Positions 21,695 to 29,744 of a DNA stretch of 29,744 nt are shown one piece after another; within the stretch, counting starts at the first letter, position 1; each line of letters opens with the position of its first letter. The stretch is from Irineochytrium annulatum (lineage: Eukaryota > Chytridiomycota > Chytridiomycetes > Chytridiales > Chytridiaceae). The stretch spans positions 1 through 29,744 of the forward strand of contig JADGJL010000238.1 of assembly GCA_027600665.1 (NCBI GenBank), in the 5' to 3' direction. The position numbers and the translations under genes were made by a program. The notes beneath the pieces were generated by a model. The model was not told where the DNA came from. It made no database searches and saw only the letters and a program-made list of their open reading frames with translations.

Positions 21695-23157
21695 ATGGGT
21701 CCCGACGAGTGGCTCGACATGGTGAAGAAGTGCCAGTTCCTCCCGGAGCCCGACATCAAAAAGCTCTGCGATATGGTACGGCGTCCTTGTGGACTGCGTC
21801 ATTTCGATCACGACCAGGCCTCGGCCCGGCAATGCCGCTGCATCTAATGCGTTGATGCGGGAACAGGTGAAGGAGCTGCTGATGGAGGAGAGCAACATCC
21901 AGCCCGTCCACGCACCCGTCACCGTCTGCGGCGACATTCACGGCCAGTTCTACGACCTGATGGAGCTCTTCCGGGTCGGTGGGGAGATTCCGACAACAAG
22001 CTACATTTTCATGGTGCGTTGGAGGCAGTGTGCTGTTGTCGATCTGTGGCGGAACGCGGCGGACGTTGTCAGTTTCGTGCGCGAACGTCGTTGCTTACGC
22101 GCTGGGTGTTGCATGAGGCTGGATGATTTTGGAGAGCGTGGCCCCAGCGATTATCTAATGTTCCTTATTTGTCTATGTTACAGGGGGACTTCGTCGACAG
22201 GGGGTACTACAGTTTGGAGACTTTCACTTTACTCTTGGCGCTAAAGGCGAGGTGAGCATTCCTTTGAATCCCCATTTTGGTGTCGTGGCTAACGTGGTAC
22301 TTTTCAAAGATATCCTGATAAGATTACCCTTCTCCGAGGAAACCACGAAAGTCGACAAATCACCCAGGTGTACGGCTTCTATGGTAATAACGATCGCTGC
22401 GTAGCTGGCAATAACGAGGCGTTTTATGCGAATAGACGAGTGCCAGACAAAGTACGGCAACGCTAATGTCTGGAAGTACTGCTGTTCCGTGTTTGACTAC
22501 CTCACCCTTGCAGCCGTGAGTACACTATGCGATCATCGTCCTGGCGGCCGTTTCGGATCTGACCCATTTGTAGATTATCGACGGTAGGGTGCTTTGCGTC
22601 CACGGTGGCCTTTCCCCCGACGTCCGGACACTAGATCAAATCCGGACCATTCAGCGATGCCAAGAGATCCCGCATGAGGGTGCCTTCTGCGGTTAGTTTT
22701 ACATCGACGGTTACTTTAGGCTTGAAGCTGATGTTTTGGTTTGTTGTAGATCTGATGTGGTCAGACCCGGATGATATTGAGACATGGGCCGTTAGCCCTC
22801 GGGGTGCAGGGTGGCTATTTGGCAGCAAAGTCACATCCGAGGTGGGTTTATGCTCAACCTATTTCGTCCAACTGCGTTCCTAATCCTTCGTCGCAGTTCA
22901 ACCAAGTCAACAACCTCACGCTTATCGCTCGCGCGCACCAGCTCGTGCAGGAGGGGTACAAGTACATGTTTGCGGACGAAAACCTGGTGACGGTGTGGTC
23001 GGCGCCGAATTACTGCTACCGGTGCGGGAACGTTGCGTCGATTATGGCGGTGGATGAGAATTTGGCGGTTGAGGAGTCGAGCTTTAAGATTTTTTCGGCG
23101 GTGCCCGACAGCGAGCGGGTGGTGCCGCCGAGGCAGAACACACCTTACTTCCTGTAG
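21695..23157 (+). CDS. PPP6C: Serine/threonine protein phosphatase PP6 (SIT4-type) catalytic subunit
   Basis: Exons 21695-21775, 21867-22013, 22184-22251, 22310-22383, 22436-22515, 22574-22691, 22750-22841 and 22897-23157 join to 921 nt (306 residues), the usual length for this subfamily. All metal-binding motifs are present: GDIHG (21930-21944), GDFVDRG (22184-22204, after the second intron), RGNHE (22335-22349), and the later histidine of RAHQL (22936-22938). The C-terminus ends TPYFL, the conserved methylated-leucine tail, and with the [11 protein letters not shown] start and [18 protein letters not shown] it points to PP6/SIT4 rather than PP4 or PP2A. The enzyme dephosphorylates Ser/Thr and works with SAP-type regulatory subunits in cell-cycle and TOR signalling. 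Its first two introns (91 and 170 nt) are longer than those of the dynein gene. The ATG choice fits family length. Confidence 0.95.
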
Positions 23158-23460
23158 AGACCTGCTTATATGTTAGTTCGTACATCTCCCTTTCAACATT
23201 TGATAGGCCACCTCGTATGAGTATTTTAGGTCACTTCGTATAATAATATTCTGTGCATCACGTGAGAAATGGTTGACTTCGCCCGCGTGCTGTCCATCCT
23301 TCACCCTAAACTAAAGCATGGTATTAAAATAGAGTGCGGCAGGTTTTGACATTTGACCAGTGCTTCGCATCTCTTTGCGTTTGCTCCATCTGCATCCAAG
23401 GAAGGATAAGGCGGCCCTGACATCGACATCAGTGCCTCGGCCCCTCGCAGGATCATCACT
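23158..23460. other. Spacer between PP6 and the TroA-like gene
   Basis: It holds the PP6 3' end and the unresolved 5' end of the next gene. A weak TATA-like run, TATTAAAATA, lies at 23322-23331. I searched the three forward frames for an ATG followed by a hydrophobic signal sequence and found none. An acceptor-like CAG ends at 23450, so a non-obvious upstream exon is possible. Confidence 0.35.
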
Positions 23461-25034
23461 ATGTCGGGGTTGAATTGCCCGTATACCGCTGGCCAGTGGT
23501 CCCCCTCGAACTCCTCTGGTGGGAAATGACTGGCGGGCATACAACATGCTAACACCAATCTTCCAGAGTTACAGTATGCCCAAAACTTCAAGATCCAGTA
23601 CCACGACAACTACCTGACGCTCGATGTGCCCTCGTCCAGCCTCAAATTCCTGCTGTACCTCTGCAACATCAACAAGCCAGCCGAGCAGGCTGGCCAGATC
23701 TCCTTGCAGGTGCCGCCATCAAGTGACACCGTTGTCTCGGCCCCGAACATCCTTCCCTATCTTCACCGCCTCGACCTTCTTTCAAAAGTCAAGTACGCGC
23801 CAGCCAGCGCGCTCACGAACCAGTGCGTAGCCAAGCTCGCAAGCACTAACATCACGACGCCGCCGCCGCCGTCGGATCCCGTTATGGCCTTCGGGGATGG
23901 ATCGAATTCATGGAACGTGTCGGCCGCTATCGCGAGCGAGGCGAACCCGCTCGCGGCCGCGGAATGGATCACCTTCTTTGCTGCCTTCTACGGACCCGAT
24001 GTGCAGGCCAAAGCCCAGCAGCGGTTCGCGGACCTGAAGAAGACATACACGTGCCTAACCGAGAAGGCGAAGGCGGGCGGGGTCGTTATCGGAAACGAGA
24101 CGGCGCCCGTCATTGGTGGCTACGTGAACGGCGGCGGGAATGTGTGGGACCCGCCGAACGTGGCGTATTGGAAGCAGCTAGCCGCCGACGCTGGGGCGTC
24201 GTGGCTTGAGCTAGGCAACGGGGTTAACAAGACCGTGGCCGATTGGAAGACTACTGTCTCGGGCGTGGATTTAATGCTGGAGCTGACGCCCGTACTGGGG
24301 TACAACGAGAAGACGTTTGAGAACGCGTACGGTATCAAGCCCGCAGATCATGGCCCCAAGTTCATGAACGAGTTTAGCTCGTACGTGTACAGGATGGATC
24401 GGATGGTTAACGGTGGCTTTAACGGTGCGTCTTCTCGTATGGCAAAACCCGCCACATTCTTCCCTGCCTAACATTGCGCTTGTCTTTGATCATTATAGAT
24501 TTCCCGGAGTCGCACTACGCCCAGCCGGACCTCCTGCTTGCCGAGATGATGGCACGCCTCTCCCCGGCCTACCACAAGGACTTCACCCCGTACTGGTCCT
24601 CGGCGGTGTTCGTAGATGAGAGCGGGTACCCGCCCGTCAACCTCCCTTGCCCAACCGACAACTCGTTCGTCGAGTTCCTCTCCGGGAACTACTGCGTTGA
24701 CCTGATCTACGCGCCCTCGATAGGCCGCTTTAGCAACGTTGGAAAGGTCGCGGGGTCGCCAGTCCCCGTCAACCCGACGGCCACGCCAGTTCCGAGTACG
24801 GACCCTACAGCCGGGAACGGGTCGTCCGGGTCGGCCGGGTCGGCCGGGCTTGGCGGCGGCGCGATCATCGGCATCGTGGCCGTGGTGCTGGTTGTGGCGG
24901 CCGTGGTGGCGTTGGGCGTGGTTATGATCAGGAGGAAGCTGCCGGCTGGGGAGGGCAGGAGAAGGTTCTACAAATTCGGTGGAAGCGGGAGGGCGGAAGA
25001 TATTCAAGGGATCACTTTGAGGGACATGAGCTGA
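23461..25034 (+). CDS. TroA-like substrate-binding-fold surface protein with C-terminal membrane anchor
   Basis: Provisional exons 23461-23518, 23567-24424 and 24499-25034 join to 1452 nt (483 residues). The first intron has a clean GCTAAC branch site. The early block YAQNFKIQYHDNYLTLDV, the segment NILPYLHRLDLL, and a later AAEWITFFAAFYGPD...RFADLKKTY region followed by a long C-terminal half resemble eukaryotic members of the TroA/periplasmic-binding superfamily that I recall from oomycetes and algae. Bacterial relatives bind Fe-siderophores, haem, cobalamin or metal ions. After a Gly/Ser/Pro-rich linker a hydrophobic segment (about 24859-24930) is followed by RRK and a basic tail, giving a type I anchor. 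Several N-x-S/T sites fit an extracellular position. The start is uncertain: the ATG at 23461 gives no signal peptide, so an upstream exon is probably missing. The ligand is unknown, and no ABC permease or ATPase lies nearby. Confidence 0.65.
24819..24845 (+). repeat. Three tandem 9-base units in the membrane-proximal linker
   Basis: GGGTCGTCC followed by two copies of GGGTCGGCC, in frame, encoding GSS-GSA-GSA. It lies just before the transmembrane segment and acts as a flexible spacer. In-frame unit gain or loss would only change linker length. Confidence 0.8.
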
Positions 25035-25115
25035 AGGGTGCGGCAGTAGTGTGGAGGGAAGGGCTGACTTTTCTAGTTTTAAATCTCATATCACGTGTTG
25101 TTTGTACCTCTTCCT

Positions 25116-25121
25116 TTTATT
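25116..25121 (-). terminator. AATAAA poly(A) signal candidate for the minus-strand gene
   Basis: TTTATT on the plus strand reads AATAAA on the minus strand, about 147 bases beyond the minus-strand stop at 25268. With the plus-strand signal at 25239 it would make the two convergent transcripts overlap by more than 100 nt. Confidence 0.35.
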
Positions 25122-25238
25122 TTCGATTGTTCTTATGCTGCGTACTACAAATGATGGATATGCTCAAATAGTACACATGATAACTGATAAAGGGCTAAAT
25201 ACGCGCGCAATAGGGTATATTTCCTCTCGTCCACCTTT

Positions 25239-25244
25239 AATAAA
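25239..25244 (+). terminator. AATAAA poly(A) signal candidate for the TroA-like gene
   Basis: A canonical AATAAA occurs 205 bases after the stop at 25034 and 24 bases before the 3' end of the opposing minus-strand ORF. It is a sequence match only. Confidence 0.4.
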
Positions 25245-25267
25245 CTGATAACTTCTCCTTCAACCCA

Positions 25268-25681
25268 TCAAGCAATAGCCCTTCCCCTCGCGCAGGCCAC
25301 CAAGACGGCCACATTCAGCTCTCTGCTCTCCCCTTGCCTCCTCGGATGCAGCACCGCGCTCGTCCTCACAAGCACAGGCAACGGCGGCGGGCCAAGGGTA
25401 AACGGGAACGAGCGGAACGAGCCCGACGACTCGGTGATGGCCCTCGTGATGTCTCGGCTCGTGCTGGCAAGGGCGGACTCCTGCGTGGCAATTGGCCGGT
25501 GGTATGGGTGGCGCTCCGAGGCCGGGATGCGCTCGGAGTCGGTAAAGGTCGGGGCTCCGGCCGTGGTCGCGGATGCGTTAGACGTTGAGGAGGTTGAGGA
25601 GGTGCTGCTGCGTCGGCTGCAGCTGGAAGAGGACTGGGGCTCGGGGACGTCGGCGAGCGGAAGGGTGTGGTAGGAGGCCAT
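25268..25681 (-). CDS. Hypothetical Ser/Thr-rich protein
   Basis: I do not recognise this protein. The ATG at 25681-25679 has G at -3 and G at +4 and opens a 137-residue frame starting MASYHTLPLADVPEP. The first third is a Ser/Thr run, followed by an ERIPASERHPYHRPIATQ segment and a C-terminal part with LGPPPLPVLVRTSAVL. Codons end mostly in G or C (TCC, GCC, GAC, ATC, CAC), like the neighbouring GC-rich genes, and this favours real coding. No signal peptide or full membrane segment is evident. The frame extends upstream to an ATG at 25849, but that part has less biased codons. A plus-strand frame over the same bases is also open, so strand is not certain. Extra 3' exons are possible. Confidence 0.45.
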   Translation of the reverse strand: MASYHTLPLADVPEPQSSSSCSRRSSTSSTSSTSNASATTAGAPTFTDSERIPASERHPYHRPIATQESALASTSRDITRAITESSGSFRSFPFTLGPPPLPVLVRTSAVLHPRRQGESRELNVAVLVACARGRAIA

Positions 25682-26735
25682 CACTGTTGCTGGTATATTG
25701 AGAGACTTGAAGAAACGCCCTACTCCTCGAAAGTGAAACGCGGTCGCAGGGGTGCGGCCAAAGGAGCAGTCTGAAACGGTGAAGGGCTCGGAATTCAGCG
25801 GACACGAAAGTTCGACAGACAAAAGGAGCCTCAAGTTGTTAGAGCTCACACTGAAATCTATTCTGCAAAACCGGATCAGGCGAAGAGTGTCGTCGGAGGA
25901 CAGGTGATTGCAATATCCCTCTGCATTGCAATTATGCCAAGCGATGAAGTGTTGTATGCAAATATAGAGGAAGGAGGGCGAGCCGGAGAAGCCAAAAGTG
26001 ACCGGCTGGATGGGCTACCACCCGACGTTTAGGGGTACGCGTTCGTATTTAGGTCTGCCGGCTGTCGACCTCGGTCAGTTGACGAGCCAACATCAGCCTA
26101 AGGTCTCGGGTTTTGAGGGGAGTATTGACATCTTCCAAACGATTGCTACGGTCACTATATTTTTTACGTTTGCTTGTTTGATGGTTTTTCTCAACTGCCT
26201 GGACCATTCTGGTTGAGAGGGGCGGCTCCGTGGCAATCCTCATGTTTGCAATGGCCTGGGTGATCCAGCTTCCACTCGCCAAGTCCAGCGACGTGAGGCC
26301 GATTATACTACAAGTCGGGGATTAACTGGATTTGTAAGGCACATCTTTTATCCTATTATTTCTACATCCTGTACGCTCTTTAGCCTGACCATTATTAAAA
26401 TCGAATCTCCACTTTGACGTCACCGATCGTGGTGCACGTCTTGTTTTTCTTTAGTCATCAGAAAGTCGCCTGCTCATTAGCCGCTGCTTCTTCCCATCTC
26501 CAGCCAATGGCTGCCTACGTCGCCGCCAGGTGAAAAGACGCGATGACACGATGACTTCGACAGCTGTCAGCCCGAGCGATCGCTGCTTGCCAGTCGTGCG
26601 TTAAAGCGCCGCAGATTGGGAACCCGACCCGACCTCTTTAAGGCCCTGGAGTCCCCTTTTCCATTTCTTTCTCATCGAATTCGACCCGATTACAACTCCA
26701 TACATCCCTAAACCACCTGAGAGCCCTGAACCGCC
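25682..26735. other. Long non-coding spacer, divergent promoter region
   Basis: This is the largest gap in the window, about 1050 bases between the minus-strand hypothetical gene and the plus-strand transporter. Short open frames exist (plus 25998-26216, minus 26049-26282), but neither shows a motif, biased codons or splice partners. It probably holds two divergent promoters. A CCAAT box lies at 26504-26508, 228 bases before the transporter ATG. Confidence 0.5.
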
Positions 26736-26740
26736 ATGGT
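26640..26740 (+). promoter_or_regulatory. Pyrimidine-rich leader and start context of the transporter
   Basis: A C/T-rich stretch around 26650-26675 lies 60-85 bases before the ATG at 26736, a pattern often seen near fungal transcription starts. The start codon sits in CCGCCATGG, an optimal initiation context. Confidence 0.4.
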
Positions 26741-28280
26741 AGACCCGACCCTCGCTGTCGCCCTCCTCGTCGGCTGCTGCCTAACTCTCCAAGGCGCCGC
26801 CTCCGCCCACCTGGCTGCCGCTCTCGGTCGCGGCGCGGCAGGCGTCTACACGATCATGACCTCCACTCTACTCTCATCCGCCGTGTACGTGATATCTATA
26901 CGCGTCAGCGGGGTTAGCTATGATGTGGCCGGCGGGGACTTGAGGGACGCGCTACGACAGCTGCCGTGGTGGGCGTGGTTCGGAGGTGTCGCCGGGGCAG
27001 TGTACGTGGTGTCCATGACCTGCTTGATCAGAAGACTTGGCGCCGCGAGGTTTTTCGTTGTGATGATAGGTGAGTTATGTCTGGAGAATGAGCGTAAGCA
27101 AGCAGATAGGCGTATCTTCCATGTGATCCGCGAGAGAAACCGAGCCGCGCACTTCTATGGAAGGCGGGAGATCACTTTGCGCGAAGCGCGTGCTGTTTGA
27201 ACATAGTTACCTGTTTTACTTCTGCTGCATTACCAGGTACAGCAGTGTCTCTTCACACCATCCTATCAAATAGTAAAACTCTCCTCAATGCTCATCCACC
27301 TAACCCGTTCTTCACCAACAGTCGCCGAACTTGCCTCCGCCACCGTCGTCGACCACAAGGGTTGGCTCCGCCTTCCACAAAAGACCGCAACAGCGGGTCG
27401 CATCGGCGGGCTCGTGCTTGCGCTCATGGGCGTGGTCTGCGTCAATTTCGGAAGCGAGCTGGCGACGTACCTCATAGCGAGATGGGAAAAGAAGACAGAG
27501 AGCTGCGATGGGATAAGGGGACGGTGCGCATTAACGGAGGACGGCAACGACGTTTTAGTTGTGGTGGACAAGGAGGAGAAGACGGTGAAGGCGGATATCC
27601 CGGACAACGATAGAACGGCTTCCACGTTATCAATAGGTCACCCGTCGGCGACTTGCGTGCCGAGCTCGAACGCATCCACCACCATCCTCCCCACGCCATC
27701 TCCCTTAACCGCAACCACTTCCTCCATCCCCTCCTTTACTCCGACGCTTGCTCCTCCCTTGGCCGTCACGTCAGATCCTATTCTGGAACCTCTTCTTCTT
27801 TTCCCCGCCCTAGCCGGCGTCTGCCTCTCCCTCCAAGTCGGCATGAACGGCGCCCTCGGCCACACGCCCACCATCGGCCCCTACTTCGGCGCCATGTGGT
27901 CCGTCACGTCCTCGCTGGCGTGCATGGCTCTTTTCTGGGCGTTCGACGCGCGATACCTCACGGGTGCGTGGTGGGCGCTTTCGGCCGCCGCGGTGGCGGC
28001 GGCACCTGCAGGGTGGAAGGCGACCTTATCACCCATACCGTGGTACTCCTACCTTTCCGGGGCGCTGGGTTTAGCGTATGTCCTGGCGTCGACGGCGCTG
28101 GCCCCGCGCTTAGGCGCCGCGACGCTGTTGGGTGTGGTTGTGGTCGCACAGGCCGGGAGCGCGGCGGCGCTAGATCATTGGGGGTTAATGGGATTTAGGG
28201 TGAGGAGGGTGACGGTGGTGAGGGGTTTGGGTTTGGGGTTGCTTGTGGGGGGCGTGGCGATGATTACAGCTTTGGGGTGA
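26736..28280 (+). CDS. YdcZ-type (DMT superfamily) two-repeat membrane transporter
   Basis: Exons 26736-27069 and 27322-28280 join to 1293 nt (430 residues). The first repeat starts ALLVGCCLTLQGAASAHLAAALGR and contains PWWAWFGGVAGAVYVVS, RRLGAARFFVVMI and, after the intron, VAELASATVVDHKGWL. The second half repeats the pattern: AGVCLSLQVGMNGALGHT, PWYSYLSGALGLAYVLAS, PRLGAATLLGVVVVAQAGSAAALDHWGLMGF. This is the signature of the DUF606/YdcZ family, whose bacterial members are single units of about 140-150 residues; here two units are fused. About eight to ten membrane helices are expected. Between the halves is a hydrophilic loop of about 100 residues, rich in charged and then Ser/Thr/Pro residues (about 27470-27770), probably cytoplasmic. 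Substrate is unknown. The 252-nt intron is the longest in the window, with a CTAAC branch site near its end; retention would stop at 27200. Confidence 0.85.
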
Positions 28281-28595
28281 GGATAGGGTCGACTTGTAGC
28301 AATAATATGTCTGGCCGTCGAATATTCCCTCATAGTTAGGTATTGCAAGCACTAAGACTTTCTCTGCACCGCGCCTCGTTCTATCTTACTTATTTTGAAT
28401 ACATGTTAATGTACAAGTTTATCCTTGGTTGATGTTTCTTGTGTTGCGCAAAAGGAATCCAGTTTGGACTGGCTTGAGATCTGCTCACTAAATAGGTCCG
28501 GCTCCAATTGTTGTCAAAACCTTCAACCTTTGCGTTTACAACTTCAACTCGTTCTGTCCACTGTAGGCCCGCCCACATCTCCACCGCGACCCCTC
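28281..28595. other. Spacer before the last gene
   Basis: No gene is supported. The frame of the next gene is open upstream to an ATG at 28425, but the residues encoded there have no biased codons, and the ATG at 28596 begins the acidic/alanine-rich protein cleanly. Confidence 0.4.
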
Positions 28596-29744
28596 ATGGA
28601 GCCCGAGAAGGCCGACATCCCGTTGTCCGGGGACCCGCCCGTCGCGGCCAACGTTTCTGCTCCCCCTGCGCCCGCTCCTGCTCCGGTTGTGGACGTGAAG
28701 CTTGCGGCTGCCGCGGCGGCGAGGGCGGCCGTAGCTTCTTTGATGGCCGCGAAGCCTCAGGAGGTCGACGACGACGATGGTGCGGATGCCGATGATGGGG
28801 AGGTGGACGAGGGCGAGCCGGAAGAGATTGGGGCGAGATTTGCCAAAAGGCGGAGGACGAGCGACCCCACGGCGGCCCACGTAAGTATTACGCCCTCAAT
28901 TTATTTATCGTCCTGTCTCCTTTTTGTGATTTTATAAGGTCTTTCTCACCCTCGCGTTTTATTGCCACAGACGCAACCGCATTCCTCCCGCGGCTTCATG
29001 TCCACCGCAACCTCCAACCCGGCCGCCGACCGCCGGCCCTCCATCAATACCTTCTACGAGTCCGGCACAAGGAGCCAGTCACCGAATCCGGCCACCATCA
29101 ACCTCCACGCCGTGACGTCCGGAGCGTCTAAACCACGCCCGCCGCAGATTCAGATGCCGGCGCGATTCCTGAACAGCTCGACGGGGCCCGTTCGGAAATC
29201 CTCGGGGCCGTCCTCTGCGCCTGTAGAGGGATCGTCGTTGGTCGGCTCGTTGAGGGGCGACGCGCCGGGCGGTAAAGGAGTCAGAGGGGAGAAGGTAGGC
29301 ATTTTTATCTCGCATGTTGATATTGACCGTGTCCGTTAAGGTGAATTTATTTGGCGCCGCCGCTGCTGGCATCACGCCCGGCTCCGAGGAGGACGTGCCC
29401 CTTGCGCGCCGCCACCACCAAAAGGCCTCCGCCGCCGCCGCCGCGTCCGCAGCCGTCGCGGCCGCTGCACTCAAAGAGCTCTCCACCGCGGCCCCCAAAC
29501 GCTCGGCCCCACCCCGCTCCGCCAAAGAAAAGGACGATAAGAAGAAACCCAGACCCGCGCCAGCGAAACCGGACAAGAAACGACCGGGATCCGCATCCGG
29601 CAACGGGCCCTCGTCCACATCCTCCCGCCCCGCGAAATCCTCGGCCGCGTCCGCCGGTGCTGGTGGGAACTCCGGACCGAAGGTCACGCTCCAGAAGCCC
29701 GTCGAGTCCGGCACATCCTCGACCACGGGCAAATCCCTCCGCGC
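28596..29744 (+). CDS. Low-complexity, probably nuclear protein, 3' partial
   Basis: Exons 28596-28880, 28971-29294 and 29341-29744 run in frame off the end of the window (at least 337 residues). I do not recognise a family. From the start it has a Pro/Ala-rich stretch (APPAPAPAPVV), an Ala run, an acidic block (VDDDDGADADDGEVDEGE) and a basic cluster, FAKRRRTSD, that looks like a nuclear localisation signal. Exon 2 is Ser/Pro/Arg-rich with SINTFYESGTRSQSPNP. Exon 3 is Ala-rich, then Lys/Pro/Ser-rich (KEKDDKKKPRPAPAKPDKKR). The two introns (90 and 46 nt) have GTAAGT and GTAGGC donors; the second acceptor is TTAAG. Acidic and basic disordered blocks would suit a chromatin or transcription-linked protein, but that is a guess. 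Any folded domain must lie beyond the window. Confidence 0.6.
29430..29476 (+). repeat. GCC-rich triplet run encoding poly-alanine
   Basis: A run of GCC and related codons encodes about twelve alanines with a few serines and a valine in exon 3 of the last gene. It is low-complexity coding sequence and a likely site of length variation. Confidence 0.6.

Noticed and set aside
24468..25007. 179-residue minus-strand frame opposite the TroA-like gene
   Set aside because: It is antisense to the C-terminal half and membrane anchor, and its Pro/Arg-rich composition is typical of a shadow frame.
25998..26282. Small overlapping frames on both strands in the long spacer
   Set aside because: No start context, codon bias, motif or splice partner was found; one hydrophobic patch (TIFFTFACLMVFL) is not enough.
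29079..29732. 217-residue minus-strand frame opposite the last gene
   Set aside because: It crosses an intron of the plus-strand gene and is low complexity on both strands; the plus-strand model keeps frame across two introns and has better start and splice signals.
1..29744. An undescribed multi-gene system such as a defence island or biosynthetic cluster
   Set aside because: The genes belong to unrelated housekeeping, flagellar and transport families and show no shared regulation or co-directional cluster beyond the two glycosyltransferases.

Overview
This is a eukaryotic window, most likely from a zoosporic (flagellated) fungus such as a chytrid. The support is a complete axonemal dynein heavy chain, needed only by organisms with a motile flagellum, next to fungal-type genes: a GT90 glycosyltransferase, a SIT4/PP6 phosphatase and a tandem YdcZ-type transporter. 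Genes are closely packed. They are split by very short GT-AG introns (mostly 38-60 nt), often with CTAAC or CTAAT branch sites 10-25 nt before the acceptor. There is no operon structure, tRNA, rRNA, CRISPR array or recognisable transposon.

Layout. 1-1620: 3' part of a GT4 glycosyltransferase. 1960-4166: GT90 (CAP10-like) glycosyltransferase, five exons. 4290-6045: PIF1-family helicase, four exons, with a possible mitochondrial presequence. 6202-21375: axonemal dynein heavy chain of the DNAH10 (inner-arm I1/f alpha) type. I resolved 23 exons that join to 14,199 nt, about 4732 residues, with no frame break. 21695-23157: PP6/SIT4 catalytic subunit, eight exons, 306 residues. 23461-25034: TroA-like substrate-binding-fold protein with a C-terminal membrane anchor; its 5' end is unresolved. 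25268-25681, minus strand: a probable Ser-rich hypothetical gene. 26736-28280: two-repeat YdcZ-type membrane transporter, two exons. 28596 to the window end: 5' part of a low-complexity, probably nuclear protein.

Exon coordinates were derived by hand. I matched GT...AG pairs to reading frame and to family motifs on both sides. All spliced models are whole multiples of three.

Functionally this looks like an ordinary housekeeping and flagellar stretch. The two glycosyltransferases may share a surface-glycan role, but that is inferred from adjacency. I see no clear multi-gene undescribed system. The most unusual locus is the membrane-anchored TroA-like protein. The most useful annotation points are two stop-free introns of length 3n and one 3n intron carrying a TAA, all easily mis-annotated, and an apparent rise in GC-ending codons toward the 3' end of the dynein gene.
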